Below are positions 7,936 through 17,200 of a DNA stretch of 64,000 bases, piece by piece. The notes under the pieces were generated by a model that saw only the letters and a list, made by a program, of their open reading frames with translations, was not told the DNA's origin and ran no database searches. How positions within the stretch are numbered: the stretch's first letter is position 1; every line of letters begins with the position of its first letter. A program made the translations under genes and the position numbers. The stretch is from positions 62,001 through 126,000 of the forward strand of contig JAOALC010000004.1 of the NCBI GenBank assembly GCA_025153775.1. Reading direction: 5' to 3'. The DNA is from SAR92 clade bacterium H231. GTDB taxonomy: Bacteria; Pseudomonadota; Gammaproteobacteria; Pseudomonadales; Porticoccaceae.

Positions 7936-8640
7936 GTGCCATTACCTTTATTACTTTTACCTGGTTCACTTTGTACCGGTATGCTTTTTCAGTCGCAAAT
8001 CTCGGCTTTTCAAGACATTAGGGAGGTATTAGTAGGCGACTTTTCTAATTGCGATTCGATTGAGACTATGGCTACCAAGGTACTCACGGAAGCACCGGCA
8101 GAGTTTGCATTGGCAGGCCTTTCGATGGGCGGTATTGTGGCCTTTGAAATGTTTAGACAGGCACCCGAGCGGATTAAAAAAATCGCGTTGCTAGACACCA
8201 ATCCACGGAGTGAATTGCCAGAAAATGTGCCTGTCCGTCAACAGCAGATCAACACCATTGCTCGAGGCGGTGTTGAAAGTTTAACAACCTTAGTGAGTCA
8301 GCAGCTAATGCCGAAATATGCTTTTGACTCAGAGCAGCTTTTAAAGCTCGAGCCTTTGGTGATGGAAATGGCCTTGGAGGTTGGTACTGATGAGTTCATC
8401 AATCAATGGCGTGCATTAGCTAGTCGAGCTGATAGCTGGAGCACGCTAAAAGATATTCGCTGCCCTACCCTTATTTTGTGTGGTATTCATGATGCACTGT
8501 GCAGCGAAAAGCTCCATCGCGATATGGCTGAAGAAATAAAATATGCCAAATTGGAGATTATTCAAGAGGCCGGTCACCTCAGCACCCTTGATGCGCCCGA
8601 ACAGGTAAATAGCGCTCTACAAGACTGGCTCAATTTGTAA
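7936..8640 (+). CDS. Alpha/beta hydrolase
   Basis: A cytoplasmic alpha/beta-hydrolase of about 234 residues. The nucleophile elbow is GLSMGG, the acid is probably in CGIHDALCS, and the histidine is in EAGHLSTLD near the C-terminus, giving a complete Ser-Asp-His triad. I prefer GTG at 7936 as start because GGAG lies 8 bases before it and the homologous region begins PLPLLLLPGSL. A longer TTG start at 7918 is possible. The gene follows the LacI gene by 36 bases and precedes the aldolase by 25, so the three are probably co-transcribed. It may hydrolyse an ester or lactone to feed the aldolase, which is inferred from context only. Confidence 0.85.
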   Translation: MPLPLLLLPGSLCTGMLFQSQISAFQDIREVLVGDFSNCDSIETMATKVLTEAPAEFALAGLSMGGIVAFEMFRQAPERIKKIALLDTNPRSELPENVPVRQQQINTIARGGVESLTTLVSQQLMPKYAFDSEQLLKLEPLVMEMALEVGTDEFINQWRALASRADSWSTLKDIRCPTLILCGIHDALCSEKLHRDMAEEIKYAKLEIIQEAGHLSTLDAPEQVNSALQDWLNL

Positions 8641-8665
8641 CCTTTTCTTAAGAGAAACATCAATT

Positions 8666-9442
8666 ATGGCTGCTAGTAACCCACATAATAACTTTAGACA
8701 GAAACTGTTATCAGGGGACTGCTTAATCGGCACCTTTGTAAAGACACCATCGATGATGGTTGCAGAAGTATTGGCAAGTACCGATTTAGATGTTGCCTGC
8801 TTCGATGCCGAACACTCCCCATTCGATCGTCGCGATATAGACAGCTGTTTGCTGGCTTTTCGCGCAGAGCAGAAACCCGCGTTGGTTAGGGTAGCCTCGT
8901 CATCAGCGGATCAAATACTCAATGCACTAGATTGTGGCGCCACGGGTGTGGTGATTCCACATGTTGATTCGCCTGAAAAAGCCTTGGCCTGTGTTAATGC
9001 GGCCAGATATGGGAGGACAGGACGGGGATACGCAGGTTCTACTCGTTCGGCGGGTTATGGCGCAGCCAGTGTTGCTGACAACATCAGTCTCAATCAGTCA
9101 GAGACCACTGTAATAGCACAAATTGAAGATATTGCTGCTGTCGATAATATTGATGCGATAGCCGCTCAAGAAGGCATTGATTGCCTGTTTATCGGCATGA
9201 TGGACCTAACCGTTGCTCTTGGCGCGACGGCTGCGACTGATAAGATCGTCGTTGAAGCGGCTGAACAAATCTGTATTGCCGCTAAGGCAAATAATAAGAA
9301 ACTCGGTATCTTCGTGCCTGATATTGACAGTATCGAATTTTGGCGAAGTCGAGGTGTTACACTTTTCCTAATGGCCTCAGACCATAGTTTTATCAAGCAG
9401 GGGGCCAAAAGCTTGGCAGAATCAGCTCGGGGGAATTTCTAG
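8666..9442 (+). CDS. HpcH/HpaI-family aldolase
   Basis: A 258-residue TIM-barrel aldolase of the HpcH/HpaI (citrate lyase beta/2-oxo-4-hydroxyacid aldolase) superfamily. Signatures are LIGTFVKTPS near the N-terminus, FDAEHSPFD (about 45-53), the GRGYAGSTRSAGYG block (about 121-134), QIEDIAAVDNID with the metal-binding Glu, and CLFIGMMDL with the metal-binding Asp. The family splits 2-keto-4-hydroxy acids into pyruvate and an aldehyde using Mg2+ or Mn2+. The specific substrate is not determined. It ends the LacI-hydrolase-aldolase unit and supplies the most concrete evidence that the island is catabolic. Confidence 0.9.
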   Translation: MAASNPHNNFRQKLLSGDCLIGTFVKTPSMMVAEVLASTDLDVACFDAEHSPFDRRDIDSCLLAFRAEQKPALVRVASSSADQILNALDCGATGVVIPHVDSPEKALACVNAARYGRTGRGYAGSTRSAGYGAASVADNISLNQSETTVIAQIEDIAAVDNIDAIAAQEGIDCLFIGMMDLTVALGATAATDKIVVEAAEQICIAAKANNKKLGIFVPDIDSIEFWRSRGVTLFLMASDHSFIKQGAKSLAESARGNF

Positions 9443-10112
9443 AGAGTTAAATCGCTTCTTATCCAATGCCGCACCAATGAACTAGCAATGCAATTAGATG
9501 CAGCTTTTTTATAGACTTGACAAAGCTCCTATAGTTTAAGCTGATGCTTGACACGACCAAAGGCCTGTAGCGCAAACTCACTACGGGTGACTCAGCGCAT
9601 TTTCGTGGGGATCTTATCCACAGTATTGAGAACTGCTGGGACTGCGAATTAGTTGCTTACCTTGTAGTCACTAGTCAGTGACCTCCCCACCAAGACTAAA
9701 AGCATCAAGCTGCGTAACCGTAAACGGATGTTAACGAATTTTACAGAATCTAAAAGACCCATACATGACCAGACATACAGGCTGATATATCAGGCGGCTA
9801 CTGATCGCTATTGGTAGCCTAGGAGTTTACACCAAGCTTAGGATTAATTTGCGCTACCAAACACACCTGCTCTTGCAGCAACCAATAAATGGCGGTTTAG
9901 CGATGCTAAAACCTATGAATCCAATTTTTTATTTAATGTACAAATAGGTCGATATTTCAAAGACTGTATAAGGCTCGAGGTACTCTTCAGAGGTCAGTCC
10001 AAGGGTAGTTCGCGATCGCAAAATGATTCTAGTGATGGAATTTCCAAAACCTAATTGTTACAACTGGCGTCGCTGCGTAAAGATAAAATTATTGGGGGTA
10101 ATTTTGGGGGGT
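9443..10112. other. 670 bases without a recognisable gene
   Basis: No open frame with a plausible start, RNA gene or repeat is seen here. All frames are broken. It may be decayed sequence: it lies between the catabolic island and the element junction and has no clear terminator for the aldolase gene. Confidence 0.4.
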
Positions 10113-10157
10113 ATATTCCCACTCAAACCATTAACCCTTTGATTTGAATGGGAATAT
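10113..10157. repeat. 15-bp inverted repeat beside the attachment site
   Basis: ATATTCCCACTCAAA (10113-10127) pairs with TTTGAATGGGAATAT (10143-10157) with one mismatch around a 15-base loop. It ends 9 bases before the attachment core, on the chromosomal side. It could be the terminator of the tRNA before insertion, since it would lie just downstream of the uninterrupted gene. It could also be a protein-binding site. Confidence 0.5.
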
Positions 10158-10166
10158 ATTTGCATT

Positions 10167-10186
10167 TGGCGGTGAGAGAGGGATTC
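10167..10186. repeat. Attachment site core, left copy
   Basis: TGGCGGTGAGAGAGGGATTC is identical to 19101-19120, the last 20 bases (with CCA) of tRNA-Ser on the opposite strand. After this core the two copies diverge. It marks the left junction of the element. Confidence 0.85.
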
Positions 10187-10233
10187 ACCCCGATAGCATA
10201 TGAACGTTGACTAATCCATGTAATAAGCTATAT

Positions 10234-10256
10234 TTGCTACAAATTTTTGCTACAAA
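10234..10256. repeat. Paired arm-type integrase sites, left end
   Basis: TTGCTACAAA occurs at 10234-10243 and 10247-10256, a 13-bp pitch. The same pair with the same pitch and orientation occurs at 19027-19049. They lie 47 bases inside the left core, as expected for recombinase arm-binding sites, and just before the integrase start. Confidence 0.6.
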
Positions 10257-10266
10257 TGTTCTTAAT

Positions 10267-11544
10267 ATGGCTAACAATCTGATCCTACGCGGCAACACTT
10301 GGCATGCTCGGCTGGTGATCCCAACTCATCTGCGCTCTGCATTCAATCGTCGAGAATTCACACAATCATTGAAAACTTCATCTAAGTCGATAGCTGCGAA
10401 ACTGGCAAATGATAAAGTGGCACTTTGGAGGCTACAACTTGATGCTGCAGCAGGAGATGCAAATGCTGTCGAGGTGCTAGCGTCCGAGTTGGCTGTTAGG
10501 GTAAAAGAGGAGGAATCTGAAGGTCAATATGCTGATGTCACCACAGGCATGACAAACAGCTCCGCTTTCGCGGAACATTATGCTGAAGGACTGAGCGAAA
10601 CTGATAGACAAAGATTCTATGGCATACTCACAGGAAGACGCACTCTACCGCTTCATACTTGGGTACTGGAGTGGGCTGACAAAGCCTATTCCAATGCTAA
10701 AACCAATCAGATAGCAGTTAACGAAATACGAAACTTTTGTGTTTATGCCCCTTCAGTCTCTGATGTGACTAAAAACAATATTAGACGGTGGTTAAAATCT
10801 GAGACACGATCGAAGAAGACTATTGAGCGCGCGTTAAGTTTCGCTAGGAAATACTGGACTTATCTCCAAGATGTGGGCGTCGTGTCTGATGATGCCTATC
10901 CTTTCATGGGCGTCAAACTGCCAGATACGCTTAAAGCTCCAGAAAGCAAGCGTGAGCCCTTCAATGAAGCCGATATTCCTATACTATTTGAGGCATTACA
11001 GGTCGATAGATCGGTCTATTTGGCATCGTTAATCGCTTTGCACAGCGGCGCAAGACTCGCTGAAGTACTGGGACTTACAAAATCCGACGTAGTCCACATC
11101 GAAAACTATGCATGCTTTCACATTGCTGGCACAAAGACTAAGGCTTCAAATAGATACGTACCGATCCACAATGCACTACAACCTGCTATACACCTATTAC
11201 TGAATGAGAGCGATGAACAGTGGTTGATACCTAATGTGCGATCTAAAGGCGGTGCATACAGACGTGGAGATGTCCTTGGTAAGCGATTTGGTCGACTGAA
11301 GACGAAACTTAACTTTCCAAGCACTAAAGTCTTTCACAGTCTCCGAAAAACCTTTATTACAGTATGCGAGCAAGCTGAAGCTCCCGAGGGCGTTGTAGCG
11401 GACATTGTAGGACACGAAAAACAGACGATGACCTACGGACTCTATAGCGGTGGCAGTAGCATTCCTCAGCGCGCCAGAGTTATGGAGTCACTAGATTTTG
11501 GTTTAACAATATCTCCAATAGGCCTTCTAAAACCCCAAGAGTGA
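10267..11544 (+). CDS. Tyrosine recombinase (site-specific integrase)
   Basis: This recombinase of about 425 residues presumably integrates and excises the surrounding element at tRNA-Ser. The N-terminus (MANNLILRGNTWHARLVIPTHL) is the DUF6538-like arm-binding region found in many tRNA-targeting integrases. A core-binding helical domain follows, then the catalytic domain with R in HSGARLAEVLGL, a K near GTKTKASNRYVPIH, HSLRKTF (H and R), GHEKQTMTYGLYS and the expected Tyr nucleophile in the last of these. The frame extends upstream to TTG at 10207. That part covers the arm repeats, so ATG at 10267 is the more likely start. Autoregulation by arm-site binding is plausible. Confidence 0.88.
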   Translation: MANNLILRGNTWHARLVIPTHLRSAFNRREFTQSLKTSSKSIAAKLANDKVALWRLQLDAAAGDANAVEVLASELAVRVKEEESEGQYADVTTGMTNSSAFAEHYAEGLSETDRQRFYGILTGRRTLPLHTWVLEWADKAYSNAKTNQIAVNEIRNFCVYAPSVSDVTKNNIRRWLKSETRSKKTIERALSFARKYWTYLQDVGVVSDDAYPFMGVKLPDTLKAPESKREPFNEADIPILFEALQVDRSVYLASLIALHSGARLAEVLGLTKSDVVHIENYACFHIAGTKTKASNRYVPIHNALQPAIHLLLNESDEQWLIPNVRSKGGAYRRGDVLGKRFGRLKTKLNFPSTKVFHSLRKTFITVCEQAEAPEGVVADIVGHEKQTMTYGLYSGGSSIPQRARVMESLDFGLTISPIGLLKPQE

Positions 11545-11688
11545 GAGTCTAAATAGGTGCTATATACCACTATATAACGCCCACTAAGCCTCCGCAGCCA
11601 ACGTACCACATAGCACCTAAGAAGTAGCATCTTAATCGTTATGGACTTCTGTTGTACCATGACTGCTTACATAAATAGGGGTATGCCC

Positions 11689-11964
11689 ATGATTGAAAGA
11701 AGAAAGCACACACAATCAGTCACATCATTCGCTACTTTGACATTGATAGCACTGCTGTTCCCGAATACTGCTTTAGCTTTTCGCTATGGAGGACCTGGGA
11801 CGGGAATACCGATCTATGTAATTACAGTAAGCCTCTTTTTGGTGCTCTTGGGTTCAGCGCTTCACAAAAAAATAATAGACGCGTATGAAGCAGCTTTGAT
11901 TGTCGGTCTGATACTCTTCTGTGTATTTGCATATCTTTATGACAAAAATCTTCTGCAATCTTAG
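11689..11964 (+). CDS. Small membrane protein of unknown function
   Basis: A 91-residue protein with a hydrophobic N-terminal segment that ends Asn-Thr-Ala-Leu-Ala and looks like a signal peptide. A Gly-rich FRYGGPGTGIPIY stretch and two more hydrophobic segments (about 37-55 and 64-82) follow, ending in YDKNLLQS. AGGGG lies 7 bases before ATG 11689. In-frame upstream starts at 11683 and 11641 are possible. It sits alone between the integrase and the polymerase-like gene. I recognise no family. It could be an entry-exclusion, immunity or holin-like protein, but nothing in the sequence decides this. Confidence 0.55.
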   Translation: MIERRKHTQSVTSFATLTLIALLFPNTALAFRYGGPGTGIPIYVITVSLFLVLLGSALHKKIIDAYEAALIVGLILFCVFAYLYDKNLLQS

Positions 11965-12080
11965 CGCAAATATTTTCCATTTATATAGCGGCTAAAAACA
12001 CTATTTACCCACTCCTCAGCCTCCCCAGCCAACCCTGCTTCACAGCACGCCACAGGACGCACCACATTGCCCTGAGAAGC

Positions 12081-12176
12081 CTGATATTGCTGACCTTAAG
12101 GTTCTTGACGGGTGCGCCTAGGATGCCTCTGAGAGGCTCTGTATTGCCTTCTAAGCGGGGCTGTATTTGACCTTTT
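12081..12176. repeat. Possible iteron-like degenerate repeats before the polymerase-like gene
   Basis: Three related strings, CTGATATTGCTGACCTT (12081-12097), CTGTATTGCCTT (12139-12150) and CTGTATTTGACCTTTT (12161-12176), lie in the 242-base gap, along with a perfect GCCTCT-G-AGAGGC palindrome (12125-12137). Together they may form a replication origin or operator. A 19-base string at 12015-12033 also resembles 11584-11602 (about 17 of 19 bases). Confidence 0.3.
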
Positions 12177-12242
12177 TAGTGGCTTTGAAATTAATCCCAA
12201 TCCCGCTTGGCACACTTTTTAATTACATGCTTCAATAAGCAG

Positions 12243-13661
12243 ATGACAGCATCAGAATCCAACAGCCACTACATCAAATACCACCATATCTCTGATGATC
12301 CTGCTCTGATTGCAAAGGCGCAGTCGCTGGTTGATCTGTATAGACTCTCCAGGCAACAACAGCGGCAAAGTAACCGCGACTTCGAGGCTGCATTCAACGC
12401 AATTCTTACCAGCATTGACATCTTCCAAGCCTATGATGGGTGGTCTCTCTACATCCCCACTAACAACAACCTTTTTAGTGGAACCCTTAAGCGCAACAGC
12501 ACCTACACAACAGACCTTCTTGATGCTCTTAAATGGTTAATTGCTAAGGGCTATCTCGAGCAGGTCTCTGGCGTAACTAGACCTAAAAAGAAGAACAGTA
12601 AGAAACGACAGTGGCTACCCAAAGCCTATAAACTAACTGCCAGATGGTTGTCAGAGATATCAGACAAACCTCTATCAGACCCTAGACTGATACGCAGGAA
12701 TCCTTTAGCTGGTTATTGGGAGTGTAGGAAGAAGATTGATGGCGCTAAAGTTGCTGTAACACCTAGCGACAGACAATTGAAGCTACACACAGCAATGCTG
12801 GCGGACACTGACCAGGCGCTAGAGGCTTATGACAAGTTCATGGTCAATGTTGTAACTAGTATTGGGCATAGCGCTATAAATCCTGCACAGCTCTCTATGA
12901 TGAGGATATTTAGTAATGGCTCTCTAAAACAGGGTGGCAGGTTGTACTCGGCTGTACAGAACTACAAGAAATACACTCGGAAGTACCTTTACTTCGATGA
13001 TGAGCCAACGCTAGAGATAGACTACAGCGCCTTCCATCCTCACTTAATCTACCACCAAGCAGGTCAAGAGTTTAAGGGTGATGACCCCTATGTCATAGAA
13101 GGCTTTGACCGTGATCATGTAAAAGTAGCTTTCAACATAATGCTGAACAGACGAGGCTCTAAAGATAATAAGTCTGCAGCAGGAACCATTAGCGAAGAGC
13201 TGGATGTAGACCTACTACAAGCAACTGCTCTAGAAAACGCTATCTTGCAGCTGCATGCGCCAATAGCGGGCCAGTTTAACTCTGGCGCAGGGCTTCGGCT
13301 TCAGCGCTTAGACAGCAATATAGCGCTGTCTGTGGTTAATCACTTTATAACAAAGCATCAACGCCCTATTGTCTGCATACACGATAGCTTTATTTGCTCT
13401 GTTAGAGATACTGAGACGCTAATACTGCTAATGGCTGACTACTACAGCATTATTGTAGGAGAGGTGGGAATGCGTGGCATAAAAGGCACAGCGCAAGAGT
13501 TCTCTGAGCCTCTAACAGATGCTATCAACAAGTGCTTTGAGCAAGACACTGATGGAATAACTGCTAGTAGTTGGGACGCTTTAGTCGCTAAAGAAGGTGT
13601 TAATGATCCTCCTAGCATTGAAGCAACTGAAGAGGATGTTAGTGACGCTGAAGCGTTATAG
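12243..13661 (+). CDS. Single-subunit-polymerase-like protein (T7 RNAP/Pol A palm motifs)
   Basis: This protein has about 472 residues. The N-terminal part (about 20-150) is basic with winged-helix-like segments (LLDALKWLIAKGYLEQV). The C-terminal half carries three blocks in polymerase order. Motif A-like is LEIDYSAFHPHLIYH (Asp about 260). Motif B-like is RDHVKVAFNIMLNRRGSKD (Arg 290, Lys 294), spaced like the O-helix of T7 RNA polymerase. Motif C-like is VCIHDSF (His-Asp 380-381). HDSF is the T7-type form of motif C. No exonuclease domain is seen. It is probably a replication or transcription enzyme of the element, or a primase-like polymerase. The C-terminal about 40 residues are acidic and probably disordered. 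The start may be ATG 12243 or TTG 12207; neither has a strong ribosome site. Confidence 0.6.
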   Translation: MTASESNSHYIKYHHISDDPALIAKAQSLVDLYRLSRQQQRQSNRDFEAAFNAILTSIDIFQAYDGWSLYIPTNNNLFSGTLKRNSTYTTDLLDALKWLIAKGYLEQVSGVTRPKKKNSKKRQWLPKAYKLTARWLSEISDKPLSDPRLIRRNPLAGYWECRKKIDGAKVAVTPSDRQLKLHTAMLADTDQALEAYDKFMVNVVTSIGHSAINPAQLSMMRIFSNGSLKQGGRLYSAVQNYKKYTRKYLYFDDEPTLEIDYSAFHPHLIYHQAGQEFKGDDPYVIEGFDRDHVKVAFNIMLNRRGSKDNKSAAGTISEELDVDLLQATALENAILQLHAPIAGQFNSGAGLRLQRLDSNIALSVVNHFITKHQRPIVCIHDSFICSVRDTETLILLMADYYSIIVGEVGMRGIKGTAQEFSEPLTDAINKCFEQDTDGITASSWDALVAKEGVNDPPSIEATEEDVSDAEAL

Positions 13662-13767
13662 ACTGTGCAGGTGCTATAGCGGTATAGAGGCATAGTAACA
13701 GCACAGCCATCTTCCCTATTGTAAGATGATTAAGGAGAAGCGCTCCGGTCAAGCGAACAAATATAGC

Positions 13768-14289
13768 TCATTGACTCTGGAGTGTTGGATCAATTGAATC
13801 TAGCTCAACTTCCTCTACGTTCTTATCAGCTCTCAACTTCAGGATCACCGCCTCTAAATCTAAAATATTAGGCACTTTAAAAACACCTCTTTGTATGGTT
13901 GCAAGCGGTTTTACAAAAACTATTGCATTTTCGGCCGCATACTGCTCGAAATTGGGCAGTTCAACGAATTTTACAATTATAGACCCATTGATCAGCATCT
14001 CTCGATTGTCTGTGCCGATTATTGAGATATACTCATTATCCCTGAGCAGCAGGCTTTTTATTGAACCCTCCTTCTCCAACCTTGGGCTAAGCTCTTCGCT
14101 TTTTTGCAATTCGATACGCTGAAAACCTGTTTCAGTCTTCACTACAATATCTTCAGCCGAGATTTCCAAATTGGGAAGTACGTAAATACTCCGGTCAATG
14201 GCGGTACTTTGTGAATATGCCGCCAAAGAAAATAAGATACAAATCAAAGCACCGATAACAGTCTTCAATTTAGAGATATTAGTTGCCAT
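13768..14289 (-). CDS. Secreted subtilisin-prodomain-like (inhibitor I9-like) protein
   Basis: A 173-residue exported protein with a signal peptide ending around AAYSQS (residue 27). The C-terminal half reads like the propeptide of subtilases: SIIVKF strand, GVFKVPNILDLEAVILKLRADKNVEEVE. The last part matches the usual prodomain ending, in which LRADPNVE precedes the catalytic domain. Its ATG overlaps the last 11 bases of the upstream protease gene, so the two are translationally coupled. The protease has no such prodomain of its own. I infer that this protein folds, inhibits or protects against the protease in trans. Family match is by eye; confidence in the coupling is high. Confidence 0.65.
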   Translation of the reverse strand: MATNISKLKTVIGALICILFSLAAYSQSTAIDRSIYVLPNLEISAEDIVVKTETGFQRIELQKSEELSPRLEKEGSIKSLLLRDNEYISIIGTDNREMLINGSIIVKFVELPNFEQYAAENAIVFVKPLATIQRGVFKVPNILDLEAVILKLRADKNVEEVELDSIDPTLQSQ

Positions 14290-17200
14290 AAACTTTTATT
14301 CCCCATTTTATTAGTGTTCCAGTCGTGCCATCGTTAAGGTAGTCATTAGCCGCTATAGTCCAAACGCCCTCAATACTTTCTCCATATAAGCCGCTAACTC
14401 CTATATCGAAAAGAGTGCTAGATGGGTTGGTGCTCAGATTAGTCATGGGTTGCATAATATTAATAATCGTCCCATCGGGCGACATTAAGCGTAATCCAAC
14501 AGAGTTAGGTATTGAGTGACTAAACTGAACGGAGACCCTAACATATTCAACAAAGTCATTGGATCCTGCTGGCTTTGTAACTGTTATGGTTGACGTGGTG
14601 TTGTTTGGATAGACAATTCCTGAGTTAATAACTCCTGACTCTGCATAGGGGGTACTTACAAAAATTCCTCTACTGTCCGGGGTGTATGATGTCGCTGTCG
14701 TAACCGCCTCCGCAGCATCGATTTTTCCAAAACCGAAACGATTGTGAAATTTATAGCCCGCACTGTTTGTTTCCCATTCATACTGAACAAGTCCTTGATA
14801 AGTGTAGGATAGGGATGGCGAAACTTGGTCAGCAGTAGTAGCAAGAATATGCTTAACATCTCTCCAGGTTAAATCTGGATTAGCCTCTAGCATCAGAGCT
14901 ACTACGCCCGCTACGGACGGAGCCGCTGAAGAAGTTCCATTAAAAGTCGATGCATAATTACAGCTAGAGTTTTCAGAATTATCGCCATTATTGAATGTGT
15001 TATAATTTCGCCCAGATCCAGCGCTAACTCCTGTCCTTGTATATCCCTTGGAACACGACGCCTGATCGACCGTCATAATTGCAGGTTTATTGCCAGAAGA
15101 GTGATTCAAACCAGAGTGGTCGGTATTGTTTCCTGTCTCACCACCAAAGCCAGAAATCCATAAACCTGATCCAGGCGTTGAGTAACTACTGATAGTTCCG
15201 TCCGCATTGAGAGCAGCAACAGGGAGGATATACGGAGATCCTCGCTTTACATCAATCATTGCCTCTGTGCAGCTCAAATAAGTGCCACATGAAGCGGATG
15301 GATATTGTGCAAAGCCATTTCCTGCAGATTGAATATAGATTGCTCCTTTACCAGCCCTTAAATTAGTAACCCCACTTATTAAAGCCGCCTCTTGACTTGA
15401 ACCCATGAAGCTTGGCAAGGCATAGCCACTCTCGGTGGGTCCAGAACCATAACTCATATTGTATATATCAACGTCCACAGCGACTGGCGGGCTGGAGCCC
15501 CAGGATTGTAGCTGATTACTCAAATCTTGAGATTTAATGAAATTGTACCCAATAATTGATGCATTAGGCGCAACACCTCTTACGCCAATGTTATTCCAGC
15601 CTTTCGCAGCAATTATTCCAGCAACACTCGTACCATGATCACCGGATACATTATCACTAGTGGGGTCGCTATCAGAATTCACAAAATCCCATGAACCTGC
15701 GACAACATTATCAACTAAATCCTCATGGCCTAATTCAAGACCTTCGTCTATGACGGCAACGGTAACACCCGAACCTGTTATACCTCCCGAAATTACCGTA
15801 TCGACGTTTAGATCAGCCCCTGATGTCCCAGGATTTGTTGCAAAATTAGTTTGACCCACGTTATTCAAATGCCACTGGTATTGATAAAGAGGATCTGTTT
15901 TCAAACTTATAGACACTGTAGCGCTGGGCGAATCCACACTCCCATCGTTCACCTTGAAAGTGAAGCTCTCAGATGACGCGGCCTGAGTGTCAGAAGAAGT
16001 AGTGTAAGTGATCGTTGAACCGCTAATAGTAGCTGATCCAAAGGAACCATTTGACACTATAGAATAAGTGAGCGGATCACCATCCTCGTCAGTGCCCGCA
16101 AGCGATATTGTACCTGCAGTTTGCAGCTGAGGAAGTAAGTTTAGATAGTAACTCGCGGGAGTAGCGATTGGGGGATCATTAACATCAGATACAGAAACAC
16201 TAACACCCTGAGATATTTCGTTAACACCATCATTAACGGTCACTGTGGCGCTGTAGCTAGATTTAGTCTCATAGTTAGGCGCTGATGCGAAGCTCAGAAC
16301 ACCTGAAGAGCTAATCACTAACTCTGAACCAGAAACACTGTAAGTGAGAGCATCACCTTCAGCATCAGACGCTGATACAGAACCAACTCCTGTTTGATTC
16401 TCTGCCGCACTAAAGCTAGATGAAGATGAAATAACTGGCGCTTCATTGACGTTAGTCACAGCAACAGTAACCTCCTGCGTGGCGCTATTAACACCATCAT
16501 TAACAGTCACTGTGGCGCTGTAGCTAGATTTAGTCTCATAATCAGGCGCTGATGCGAAGCTCAGAACACCTGAAGCGCTAATCACTAACTCTGAACCAGA
16601 AATACTGTAAGTGAGAGCATCACCTTCAGCATCAGATGCTGATACAGAACCAACCCCTGTTTGATTCTCTGCTGCACTAAAACTCGCTGAAGAACCTATC
16701 ACTGGCGCAACATCATTGACGTTAGTGACAGCAACAGTAACCTCCTGCGTGGCGCTATTAACACCATCATTAACAGTCACTGTGGCGCTGTAGCTAGATT
16801 TAGTCTCATAATCAGGCGCTGATGCGAAGCTCAGAACACCTGAAGCGCTAATCACTAACTCTGAACCAGAAATACTGTAAGTGAGAGCATCACCTTCAGC
16901 ATCAGATGCTGATACAGAACCAACCCCTGTTTGATTCTCTGCTGCACTAAAACTTGCTGAAGAACCTATCACTGGCGCAACATCATTGACGTTAGAAATT
17001 TCTACAATTACCTCTTTGATTACTACCTCTACGCCATCACTCACAGATATTGAGACGCTATAGCGAGTTTTTCTTTCGAAGTCAGGGGCAGCTTTGAAGA
17101 CAAGATTATTCTGATCGTCCAAGCTAAAGCTCTCTGAGTCAATTCCACTCAAGCTGTATGTTAGGGCATCTTCATCCACATCTATCCCGAAAACGGTTAC

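Noticed and set aside
10207-10266. Upstream extension of the integrase from TTG 10207
   Set aside because: It translates the arm repeats, and the conserved integrase N-terminus starts at ATG 10267.
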